Shown in pieces: positions 26,001 through 32,679 of a stretch of DNA of 64,000 nucleotides. Every line of letters begins with the position of its first letter. The first letter of the stretch is position 1. The DNA lies in NCBI RefSeq assembly GCF_024753255.1, contig NZ_JANUHA010000015.1, forward strand, positions 83,488-147,487, written 5' to 3'. Position numbers and translations under genes: made by a program. A model generated the notes under the pieces. That model did no database searches, was not told the origin of the DNA, and worked only from the letters and a program-made list of their open reading frames with translations. The DNA comes from Massilia agri. Lineage in GTDB: Bacteria; Pseudomonadota; Gammaproteobacteria; Burkholderiales; Burkholderiaceae_D.

Positions 26001-27347
26001 TCACAAGCCCTGAGGGTAGGTCTCCGGCGGCTCCCCGGAATGCCACCCGCTCGTCGCGTCCAGCGGCGTCACCGCACTGGTGCGGTCGATGTGGATGATC
26101 CCATCGAACTGGCGCGGCAGCTGGGCCATGAAGTAATGGCTCTGGCGCTCGGTGCGCGGCAGGTAGAGCACGCCGATCGCGCGCTCCAGGCGTTCCTCCA
26201 TGAGCACGTCGCGCGCCGGTCCGGGATCGCGCAGCGGCAGGAAGAAGCGTTCCATTCCCACCTCGTGCAGCAGGTGCTCGTAGCTGCCCGGCATCCCCGG
26301 GCGTACGTGCTTGTGCAGGGCCGGGCCGTCCCATTCCGAAGCGGCCGTCACCCGCCCGTCGTAGGTGCTGAAGCCGATCAGGCAGGCGTCCCGGCCGTAG
26401 GCCTTGCGCGCCAGCTCGCCGACGTTCCACTCGCCCTGGCGCCCGATCTCGGTGGCGCGCGCGTCGCCGATATGGGAGTTGTGTTCCCACACGACGATCC
26501 TGGCGGGCTTGCCTTCGCGCGAAAGATGGCGCGCGAGCGCGTCCAGGGTGTCGGCCATGTGGCTGTCGCGCAGGTTCCAGGACGAGATGCGGCCGCGGAA
26601 CATGGTGCGGTAATACTCTTCGGCGTTCTTGACCAGGCGCGCATTCTGCTGGGCGTAGAAGAAGGCGTCCTCGGGGCTGGCCTCGCCGGCGCCGCCATCG
26701 CGCATATAGTCGAAGGCGCGTTGCTGCAGTTCGGTGAGCGCCGCGTGTACGCCCTGCTGGCAGGATTCGGACAGGCCGACGCCGGTGGCGTAGCCGTAGT
26801 GCTGGCTGTCTTCGCCGTAGTGGTCGAAGCAGGCGTAGCGGCGCCGGGTTTCCTCGGCCGCTACAGGGTCGACCTGCTCGAGGTAGCGCAGCACTTCCTG
26901 GATCGAGGTGAACAGGCTGTACAGGTCGAGGCCGTAGAAGCCGGCCTTGTCCTTGCCGGCGCGGTCGTTGCGCTGGCGGAGCCACTCGACGAAATTCAGG
27001 ACCGAGGTATTGCGCCACATCCAGGCCGGGAAGCGTTCGAAGCCTCCTAGGGCCGCGCGGCCGTCCTCGTCGCTGCCTTCGCCGCGCACGTAGCGGTTGA
27101 CGCGCCAGGCGTCCGGCCAGTCGGCCTCCACCGCGACTGCCGTAAAGCCCTTCTCTTCGATCAGGCGTTGGGTGATGCGTGCACGCTCGTCGTAGAACTC
27201 GGCGGTGCCGTGGGTCGCTTCGCCCAGCAGGACGAAGCGGGCGTCGCCGACCAGCGCGAGCAGCGGGTCGTAGTCGGCGTCACCCCCGCTGAGCGGATGG
27301 GCGGCGGCGCGGATGGCGCCGGTTTCATAGGCGGTGACGGTGACCAT
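26001..27347 (-). CDS. Erythromycin esterase-like hydrolase family protein
   Basis: 448 residues of the EreA/ChaN-like fold: FVLLGEATHGTAEFYDERARITQRLIEEKGFTAVAVEADWPDAWRVNRYV (Glu and His of the active site), FYGLDLYSLF, IVVWEHNSHIGDARATEIG (second active-site His) and the C-terminal FDGIIHIDRTSAVTPLD. True macrolide resistance enzymes form a small branch; most members, as here, are housekeeping or stress proteins of unknown substrate. It is the last gene of a minus-strand set with Hsp20, a phosphoribosyltransferase and a membrane-anchored protein. The same esterase and phosphoribosyltransferase domains are fused in M. tuberculosis Rv2030c next to hspX. No resistance should be inferred. Confidence 0.88.
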   Translation of the reverse strand: MVTVTAYETGAIRAAAHPLSGGDADYDPLLALVGDARFVLLGEATHGTAEFYDERARITQRLIEEKGFTAVAVEADWPDAWRVNRYVRGEGSDEDGRAALGGFERFPAWMWRNTSVLNFVEWLRQRNDRAGKDKAGFYGLDLYSLFTSIQEVLRYLEQVDPVAAEETRRRYACFDHYGEDSQHYGYATGVGLSESCQQGVHAALTELQQRAFDYMRDGGAGEASPEDAFFYAQQNARLVKNAEEYYRTMFRGRISSWNLRDSHMADTLDALARHLSREGKPARIVVWEHNSHIGDARATEIGRQGEWNVGELARKAYGRDACLIGFSTYDGRVTAASEWDGPALHKHVRPGMPGSYEHLLHEVGMERFFLPLRDPGPARDVLMEERLERAIGVLYLPRTERQSHYFMAQLPRQFDGIIHIDRTSAVTPLDATSGWHSGEPPETYPQGL

Positions 27348-27359
27348 GGCGCATGGCTG

Positions 27360-28112
27360 TCAGTGCAGGGTGCGGCTGCCCGGCTCGGCATTGGACGGCA
27401 GGTAGGGCGTCGTTTCGCCGGCCTGCCGGGTCTTCGGCAGCGCCAGGCTGCCGACCGAGTAGCGGTGCGTGCTGCTGCGCATCAGGAGGGCCAGGCCGGC
27501 CAGGCCGACCAGCAGGCCGGCGGGATTGCGCCGCATCACGCCGAGCAGTCCCAGCAGGCTGCCGCCGAGCAGGGCGGAATCGGTGCCGCGGCCTGCGCCG
27601 AAGGCGCCGCCGAGGCGCTCGCCCAGGTCCTGGAGCACGCCCGCCAGGCCGCCGCCATGGCCATAGCGCTCGTCGTGGTCGTAGCGGTTGCGGCTGGCCC
27701 AGGAGCGCTCGGCCTCGTAGCGTTCCTGCGCTGCCTGCGCTTCGCGGCGGGCGCGCTCGCGCGCATGATCGGCTTCGGCCGCGACGCGCTCTTCGGCCTC
27801 GTGCGCACCGTGACGGACGCGGTCGAGCAGCGGCGCGGCCTGGGCCTGCAGCTTGCCGGCTCCGCGCGAGATGGCGTCGGCTGCACTGCCGCCGAGTGCG
27901 CCGAGGCTTTCGCCGGCGCTGTGCAGGGCGTGGTCGACCGTCCTGCCCGTGCGCGCGGCGCCGCTCTTCAGCGCGGACACCGCGCGCGAGCGCCGCGCCG
28001 ACCCGCGTTCGGGGTCGAGCAGGTACATCAGGAGCGCGCCCGCCGCGGCTGCGCCCAGCCACTTGCCCACACTGCCCACATCGGTTGCCGTCTCGGTTGG
28101 AATTGGTTTCAT
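27360..28112 (-). CDS. Ala/Gly-rich membrane-anchored protein of unknown function
   Basis: 250 residues from ATG 28112 after AAAGGAGCGGAC. Features: a short membrane segment SVGKWLGAAAAGALLMYLLDPERG near residue 12-35 (DPERGSARR is common in YtxH-like proteins), a long charged helical middle rich in Ala/Arg/Glu (HEAEERVAAEADHARERARREAQAAQERYEAERS), a Gly-rich patch (YGHGGGLAGVLQDLGERLGGAFGAGRG) and a second hydrophobic segment LLGGSLLGLLGVMRRNPAGLLVGLAGLALLM. No catalytic motif. The start overlaps the phosphoribosyltransferase stop (ATGA). Position in the Hsp20 cluster suggests envelope stress, by inference. Confidence 0.75.
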   Translation of the reverse strand: MKPIPTETATDVGSVGKWLGAAAAGALLMYLLDPERGSARRSRAVSALKSGAARTGRTVDHALHSAGESLGALGGSAADAISRGAGKLQAQAAPLLDRVRHGAHEAEERVAAEADHARERARREAQAAQERYEAERSWASRNRYDHDERYGHGGGLAGVLQDLGERLGGAFGAGRGTDSALLGGSLLGLLGVMRRNPAGLLVGLAGLALLMRSSTHRYSVGSLALPKTRQAGETTPYLPSNAEPGSRTLH

Positions 28113-28810
28113 GTCCGCTCCTTTCTGTTGTTCTGATCCTGCGCGCCGGGCTTCGCCCATGCCTGCGCCAGTAAATCCTGCACTTCCTCGTCGCCGGTCT
28201 GCCCGAAGGCCTGGTAGAACTGCCCGACCGCCTGGAAGCGCGGCGGGGCCAGCGGACAGACCACTTCGTCCGCCTCGTTCTCGAGCAGCCCGACGGTGTC
28301 GGGCGCCCCGACCGGAGCCGCCACGACCAGCCGGGCCGGGCCCTGGCGGCGCAGCACCTGCAGCGCCGCCATCATGGTCGCGCCGGTGGCGATGCCGTCG
28401 TCGACCACGATCACGCAGCGTCCGGCGATGCGCGGCGCGGCGCGTCCGCCCCGGTAGCGCCGGTCGCGCCGTTCGAGTTCGACCAGCTCGCGCCGCGTGA
28501 CTTCCTCAACCTGTTCCTGCGTCACGCCCATCAGCCCGGGTATGCCCGGCTGCAGCACGCGCACGCCGCCGCTGCCGATCGCCCCCATGGCGTACTCTTC
28601 CTGGTTCGGCATGCCCAGCTTGCGCACCAGCAGGACGTCGAGCTCGGCGGCCAGCAGCCGCGCGACTTCGAAGGCGACCGGCACGCCGCCGCGCGGCAGT
28701 CCGAGCACCAGCAGGTCCTCCTGCTCGCCGGGGCCGAGCCGGCGGCGCAGCTGCTGCGCCAGCTCGCGGCCGGCGTGGGTGCGGTCCTTGTAGCCCTGGG
28801 TGTCCGGCAT
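28109..28810 (-). CDS. Phosphoribosyltransferase family protein
   Basis: 233 residues from ATG 28810. The type I PRTase PRPP loop CVIVVDDGIATGATMMAAL is clear near residue 135, and LVLGLPRGGVPVAFEVARLL near 35 is the usual N-terminal strand-loop. Between them MPNQEEYAMGAIGSGG is typical of the family fused to or next to erythromycin-esterase domains. The substrate base is unknown. It lies between Hsp20 and the membrane-anchored protein and is translationally coupled to the latter (ATGA). Confidence 0.9.
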   Translation of the reverse strand: MPDTQGYKDRTHAGRELAQQLRRRLGPGEQEDLLVLGLPRGGVPVAFEVARLLAAELDVLLVRKLGMPNQEEYAMGAIGSGGVRVLQPGIPGLMGVTQEQVEEVTRRELVELERRDRRYRGGRAAPRIAGRCVIVVDDGIATGATMMAALQVLRRQGPARLVVAAPVGAPDTVGLLENEADEVVCPLAPPRFQAVGQFYQAFGQTGDEEVQDLLAQAWAKPGAQDQNNRKERT

Positions 28811-28943
28811 GGTCCAGCGTTTCCAACGGTGACAGCTGACAAACATGGTAAACGGCCGCGCCGCGTGGCGGCGGGGCGCCGCAACGCGTTGCGCGGCCGT
28901 CCGGCGGCAGGCCTGTCCGGGCCTGCGCTGGTCCGGGGGACGC

Positions 28944-29414
28944 CTACTGGATGGTGAGGCGGCGTGCTTCCGTGCCCTGCTTTTTCGGCAGGCTCAGGTG
29001 AAGAACGCCATTCTCGAGCCTTGCCTGCGCCGTCGTGTCGTCGACCTCGGTCGGCAGGGCAAAGCTGCGCTGAAAGCTGCTTGCGGTGCGTTCAGCATAC
29101 ACCACGGTTTCACCTTCGCGGCGTTCGTTTGCCCTGCGGCATTGCGCTTCGATCGTGACACGCTGGCCGTCGACCGAGACCTTGACGTCCTCCTTCTCCA
29201 CGCCGGGAAGTTCGGCCTGGATCTCGAAGGTTTTCTCGGTCTCCGTCACGTCCAGGCGCGGCGCCATCGCGCCATTGCCCAGGCCGCGCCGGCCCTGCGC
29301 CAGCGGTGCGAAAAAGTCTTCGAACATGCTCTCGACCATGCGCCCGAACTGATCCTCGAAGCTAGCCGGACGGTAGGCCGGGAGCGCGGAACTGCCTCTC
29401 CTGATGAGATTCAT
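28944..29414 (-). CDS. Hsp20/alpha-crystallin small heat-shock protein
   Basis: 156 residues using ATG 29414. A second ATG four codons earlier is open, but GGAGG (29424-29420) lies inside those codons at the correct distance for 29414, so the inner start is preferred. The alpha-crystallin domain runs from APRLDVTETEKTFEIQAELPGVEKEDVKVSVDGQRVTIEAQ to the closing ARLENGVLHLSLPKKQGTEARRLTIQ; A-x-x-x-n-G-v-L is the family signature. Acts as an ATP-independent holdase in the cytoplasm. A consensus promoter with a palindrome lies just upstream. Confidence 0.95.
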   Translation of the reverse strand: MNLIRRGSSALPAYRPASFEDQFGRMVESMFEDFFAPLAQGRRGLGNGAMAPRLDVTETEKTFEIQAELPGVEKEDVKVSVDGQRVTIEAQCRRANERREGETVVYAERTASSFQRSFALPTEVDDTTAQARLENGVLHLSLPKKQGTEARRLTIQ

Positions 29415-29437
29415 GATGGCCTCCATGGATGATTGAC

Positions 29438-29465
29438 GAGATTGCCGGCGGATGCCGGCAATCTC
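29438..29465. promoter_or_regulatory. Perfect 12-bp-arm palindrome at the hsp20 promoter
   Basis: GAGATTGCCGGC and GCCGGCAATCTC flank four bases. The palindrome abuts the -10 box and should cover the transcription start, so a repressor operator is more likely than an RNA structure. Confidence 0.6.
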
Positions 29466-29495
29466 TTTATAGGATGCGGAGGGAACAGTTTCAAG
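29466..29495 (-). promoter_or_regulatory. hsp20 promoter (sigma-70 form with a sigma-32-like -35)
   Basis: On the minus strand TTGAAA (29494-29489), 17-bp spacer, TATAAA (29471-29466). The -35 reads CTTGAAA when one more base is included, the sigma-32 (RpoH) -35 consensus; the matching sigma-32 -10 CCCCAT is not obvious. Read as a strong sigma-70 promoter, possibly also heat-inducible. Confidence 0.65.
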
Positions 29496-29539
29496 CAGGG
29501 ACGGCCGGTGTGGATTCCGGCCCGTCGCCAGGGACGCGT

Positions 29540-30382
29540 TCAGCCGAGCACGCGGCGGTGGAAGCGCAGGTGGTCTTCGACGAAGGTCGAGATGAAGTAG
29601 TAGCCGTGGTCGTAACCGGCGTGGCGGCGCAGGGTCAGCGGCTGGCCCACGCCCAGGCAGGCGGCCTCGAAGGCTTCCGGATACAGCTGTTCGGCCAGGA
29701 ATTTGTCGGCCAGTCCCTGGTCGATCAGGATCCCGCCGGGGAAGGGCGCGCCCTGCATTCCCGCCATCAGCTCGGTGGCGTCGTACTGGCGCCAGAGCGC
29801 TTCGTCCGGCCCGAGGTAGCCGCCGAAGGCCTTCCTGCCCCAGGGGCAGCGCATCGGCGCGGCGATCGGGGCGAAGGCGGAGACCGAGCGGAACAGGTCC
29901 GGGTTGCGCAGCGCCAGCATCAGGGCGCCGAGGCCGCCCATCGAATGCCCGAAGATGCCCACGCGCGCCGGATCGGCCGGCAGCGTGTCGAGCACCAGCT
30001 GGCGCAGCTCGAGGATGTGGCTGTACATGCGGTAGTGGCGCGACCAGGGCTCTTGCACTGCATCGACGTAGAAGCCGGCGCCCACGCCGAAGTCCCAGTT
30101 GTCGGTCTCGCCCGGCACGCCGGCGCCGCGCGGGCTGGTGTCGGGCGCGACCAGGATGATGCCTTCCTCGGCGGCCACGCGCTGGGCGCCGGCCTTGATC
30201 ATGAAGGTCTCCTCGGTGCAGGTCAGGCCCGCCAGGTAGAACAGCACCGGCAGCGGCTTGTCGCCAGCGCCGGGCGGGAGGTAGACGGAATAGCGCATCG
30301 GCAGGCCGATCGCCTGGGAGTCGAAGGAATGAAAGCGCTGCACGCCGCCGAAGCAGGCGTGTTCATTGAGCAGGTCGGGCAT
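29540..30382 (-). CDS. fghA: S-formylglutathione hydrolase
   Basis: 280 residues from ATG 30382. Hydrolyses S-formylglutathione to formate and glutathione, the second step of glutathione-dependent formaldehyde detoxification. Esterase-D-type motifs: YLAGLTCTEETFMIKAGAQRVAAEEGIILVAPDTSPRGAG, the nucleophile GHSMGGLGALMLALRN, and a C-terminal HAGYDHGYYFISTFVEDHLRFH with the catalytic His. The usual partner, S-hydroxymethylglutathione dehydrogenase, is not in this window. Confidence 0.95.
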   Translation of the reverse strand: MPDLLNEHACFGGVQRFHSFDSQAIGLPMRYSVYLPPGAGDKPLPVLFYLAGLTCTEETFMIKAGAQRVAAEEGIILVAPDTSPRGAGVPGETDNWDFGVGAGFYVDAVQEPWSRHYRMYSHILELRQLVLDTLPADPARVGIFGHSMGGLGALMLALRNPDLFRSVSAFAPIAAPMRCPWGRKAFGGYLGPDEALWRQYDATELMAGMQGAPFPGGILIDQGLADKFLAEQLYPEAFEAACLGVGQPLTLRRHAGYDHGYYFISTFVEDHLRFHRRVLG

Positions 30383-30445
30383 GATTTTCTTGTGCTTGTG
30401 ACTATCGATGTCGTCAGTATGCCCTGCCGCGCGCATGCGTGCCAG

Positions 30446-31030
30446 TCACACGACGCCGAACGCCCCCAATACGGCTCCCAGGGCCAGCAGCCACAGGATG
30501 TGCAGGCGGGTGCGCCAGATCACGAGGCAGCTCGCGCCGGCCAGCAGCCAGAGCGCCCAGTCGCGTTTGCCGCCCTGGCTGCTGGCGGTGCCCAGCAGCC
30601 AGCTGGTGGCCAGCAGCATGCCGATCACCATCGGCGCCATGCCCAGCTTGAAGGCGCGCACGGCGCGCAGCTCGCGGTTGCGGTGGCCCCACTGGGCGAC
30701 CTGGTAGGTCAGGACGGTCGACGGCAGCAGGATGCCGGCCATGGTCGTGGCCACCCCGAGGAAGGCGGCCGCCAGGCTGCCCGTGTTCATGCCCACGTGC
30801 CAGCCCATCAGGGCGACGAACAGCACATTAGGGCCGGGCGCGGCCTAGGCCAGGGCGATCGATTCGCTGAACTGCGATTCGCTGAGCCAGCCCTTGTCTT
30901 CGACCAGGTAGCGGTGCATGTCGCCCGTGGCCGAGATCGCGCCGCCCAGCGAAAGCAGGGACAGCATCAGGTAGTGGATGAAGAGGTCGAGCCAGTCGTG
31001 CCAGCCGAACACCAGCTGCGGCGCGTTCAT
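30446..31030 (-). pseudogene. Chromate transporter second half (CHR domain), interrupted by an amber codon
   Basis: Reading from ATG 31030, which overlaps the first-half stop (ATGA), gives NAPQLVFGWHDWLDLF, LSLLSLGGAISATGDMHRYLVEDKGWLSESQFSESIALA, then TAG at 30847-30845. The same frame continues at once with AAPGPNVLFVALMGWHVG and further membrane helices to a stop at 30446. CHR proteins normally have Q before A-x-P-G-P-N, so CAG has most likely become TAG. Without read-through only about 61 of 194 residues are made. Together with the frameshift in the first half this indicates a decaying transporter; a sequencing error is possible for one lesion but unlikely for both. Confidence 0.8.
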
Positions 31031-31618
31031 GGCTGCAAGCGCCGCCAGGCCAGCACGCAGCCGAGCAGGCCGAGCGGCGGCAGCACCCACAGCAGCGGGA
31101 CGCGCAGCCAGGCCAGCAGCACGAAGCCGGCGGACGCGATCGCGATGCAGCAGGGCAATGGAATGGGATTCCTGGCCAGCGCGCTGGAGAGCTTGAGGCC
31201 GGCCGCCGCGATCAGGCCGGCGGAGACGGCCGCCATGCCGCGCAGGGCGCCGCCGATGGCCGGATCGTCCTTGAACTGCGCGTGCACGACCGCCAGCAGC
31301 AGCACCAGCACCAGGGGCATGGCCAGCAGGCCGCCCATGGCCGCCAGCGCGCCGCGCAGGCCGAACCAGCGCGCCGCGCAGGCCGAACCAGCGCGCGCCG
31401 AGCGTCAGGGCCAGGTTGACCACGTTCGGGCCGGGCAGGATCTGCGCCACCGCCCAGTCTTCGACGAACTCCTCGTGCGTCAGCCAGCGCTTGCGCTCGA
31501 CCAGCTCGCGCTGGACGACCGGCAGCACGCCGCCGAAACCTTGCAGGGCAAGGATGGTGAAGGAGACGAAGAGATCGGTGAGCGAGGCGGGCCGGGGGCG
31601 GGGAGGTGGGGAATCCAT
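31027..31618 (-). pseudogene. Chromate transporter first half (CHR domain), frameshifted by a 22-bp duplication
   Basis: The ATG at 31618 opens a CHR-type protein (SLTDLFVSFTILALQGFGG, VERKRWLTHEEFVEDWAVAQILPGPNVVNLALTLGARWFGLRGAL) that loses frame in a 22-bp tandem duplication. Removing one 22-bp copy joins it exactly to the frame reading AAMGGLLAMPLVLVLLLAVVHAQFKDDPAIGGALRG and ending WRRLQP at 31027. FGG and PGPN are the usual CHR motifs. The intact gene would have encoded about 189 residues, the length of short-chain CHR subunits that work as pairs. Short-chain CHR pairs export chromate or take up sulfate-like anions. Confidence 0.82.
31351..31394. repeat. 22-bp perfect tandem duplication inside the chromate transporter gene
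   Basis: 31351-31372 and 31373-31394 are identical 22-mers (begin GCCGCGCAGG, end GAACCAGCGC). 22 is not a multiple of three, and the frames before and after differ by exactly the shift it causes. Looks like a recent replication-slippage event. Confidence 0.9.
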
Positions 31619-31671
31619 TGGCGCATTATCGCCGTCCGTCCTGCGCCCTGTCCACGCGGACCCGGCCGGTC

Positions 31672-31848
31672 TCAGCCGCCGCCGATCCCCCGCATCACGT
31701 GGCCGCTGCCGCCGCAGTTCGGACAGGGCTTGCCGTCGGCCTGCTTGCCGCTGCCGGCGCAGACTTCGCAGACGTCTTCGCCGGCGCCGGGCGTGCCCGG
31801 TTCGGCTTCGTCGCCGGGATTCATGTCGGGATCGGGTTGCATGCTCAT
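31672..31848 (-). CDS. Small DnaJ-type zinc-finger protein
   Basis: 58 residues from ATG 31848, preceded by GAGGACACC. An acidic Pro/Gly-rich N-terminus (MQPDPDMNPGDEAEPGTPG) is followed by two CxxCxGxG motifs, CEVCAGSG and CPNCGGSG, spaced to bind one zinc ion as in half of the DnaJ Cys-rich domain. Ends HVMRGIGGG. Too short for a chaperone; possibly a zinc-binding adaptor. The gene lies head-to-tail with the broken chromate transporter. Confidence 0.7.
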   Translation of the reverse strand: MSMQPDPDMNPGDEAEPGTPGAGEDVCEVCAGSGKQADGKPCPNCGGSGHVMRGIGGG

Positions 31849-31975
31849 GGTGTCCTCGCTCGTCGATGGTTGGCGCGGCCATTGTAGGCGGCGTGGGCGG
31901 GCGGTGTCGCAGCGCTGCCCGCCTGGTATGGTCCAAGCACGAAAACACAATCACGCCTTTGACCTAAATCGGGTA

Positions 31976-32003
31976 TTGACATTGATTTGGCTTCGACCAT
32001 ACT
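31976..32003 (+). promoter_or_regulatory. Sigma-70 promoter of the 75-residue gene
   Basis: TTGACA (31976-31981), 16-bp spacer, CATACT (31998-32003). The surrounding 31945-32010 is AT-rich. The leader would be about 37 bases with AGAAAGGGCAGG ahead of the ATG. Confidence 0.65.
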
Positions 32004-32046
32004 GCTCGCAGCCCCACCAATCCATCTCAGAAAGGGCAGGCGCACG

Positions 32047-32274
32047 ATGAATCCTCCGCGTATTCTCCACGCCGTCTCCGACAGCGCCAACGAGGCCAGG
32101 CGCGACTTGCGCCAGCGCGACATCGTCGACGACGCCCTCCTTCTGATGCGGGCGGCCGGCACCCTGTCGGCCCTCGAGTTCCTGAAGTCGCATGCGGTCG
32201 ACACCCGGATCATCACCCGTGTCCTGCTCGACCCGTCGAAGCGCCGCGGTGGCGCCTCCCTGAGTCCGGCCTGA
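32047..32274 (+). CDS. Small protein of unknown function (75 residues)
   Basis: ATG 32047 follows AGAAAGGGCAGGCGCACG and a good sigma-70 promoter, which argues for a real, well-expressed gene. The chain is basic and mostly helical: [61 protein letters not shown]. No Cys, no membrane segment, no motif I recognise. The alternation of charged and aliphatic residues suggests a small helical bundle or a DNA-associated protein; this is speculation. Flanked downstream by hairpins and module A. Confidence 0.6.
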   Translation: MNPPRILHAVSDSANEARRDLRQRDIVDDALLLMRAAGTLSALEFLKSHAVDTRIITRVLLDPSKRRGGASLSPA

Positions 32275-32329
32275 CCCGGCCCTGCTGCCGCCGGGCCCGG
32301 TTCGAAGCCGGGTCAGGCGGAGCGGGCTT

Positions 32330-32364
32330 ATGCACAAAAATTTCCTAAGGATAATTTTGTGCAT
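32330..32364. repeat. AT-rich hairpin at the start of module A
   Basis: ATGCACAAAA (32330-32339) pairs with TTTTGTGCAT (32355-32364) around a 15-base loop containing CCTAAGG. Could be a terminator-like structure for the gene at 32047 or part of module A. Confidence 0.5.
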
Positions 32365-32557
32365 GAGCCTGACGCGTATGCGAGACATGCATGTAAACCC
32401 TTGATTTTTGGGGCTATGAACGCTGCCTTCCCAATAGGCAAATTGTTGAGAGCCGCATCAATGGCCGTGTCCGGCGTGTCAAGCCCCCGCTTTTCCACAT
32501 AGTTATTCACAGAGTTTGTGGATATCCGGAAAATATTTTATAGATCCGTGACTTAGC
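32344..32557 (+). repeat. Helicase-flanking intergenic module, copy A, with three DnaA-box-like 9-mers
   Basis: This non-coding stretch occupies most of the 405-bp gap between the 75-residue gene and the helicase. It begins CCTAAGG and ends ACTTAGC. Inside are TGCCTTC, GGCA, TTGTTGA, CCGCATCA, GTGTCAAG, then TTTTCCACA (32491-32499), TTATTCACA (32503-32511, a perfect DnaA box TTATNCACA) and TGTGGATAT (32517-32525, inverted). A second copy in the same orientation lies after the helicase gene. It is AT-rich compared with the window. Confidence 0.75.
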
Positions 32558-32657
32558 GATTTTTTTGCATGTAATGCATGACCTGACGGCCGGCAAGTCG
32601 GCGTCCCGCGACGCGGCAGCGCTTGCACGCGCCCGGATTTCTGCTTGCGCAACAAAA

Positions 32658-32673
32658 CTGGATAAATGTACAG
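32658..32673. promoter_or_regulatory. LexA (SOS) box of the helicase gene
   Basis: CTGG-ATAAATGT-ACAG matches the LexA consensus CTGT-N8-ACAG with one mismatch and has the usual AT-rich centre. It lies 6 bases before the ATG at 32680, so it would cover the promoter. SOS control is known for uvrD in other bacteria. Confidence 0.7.
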
Positions 32674-32679
32674 TATGGC

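Noticed and set aside
26001..27347. Macrolide resistance from the erythromycin-esterase-like gene
   Set aside because: Most members of the family are not resistance enzymes, and the stress-cluster context argues for another role.
29438..29465. RNA thermometer in the hsp20 leader
   Set aside because: The predicted transcription start falls inside the palindrome, so the full hairpin would not be transcribed.
30845..30847. Recoded (read-through) amber codon in the second CHR gene
   Set aside because: No evidence for suppression or pyrrolysine genes, and the partner gene is also broken, so simple decay is more likely.
32328..32510. A 60-codon minus-strand frame in module A, with a partly similar 64-codon frame (34867-35061) in module B
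   Set aside because: Similarity follows conserved DNA words and needs compensating indels; no ribosome-binding site. Treated as non-coding, though not excluded.
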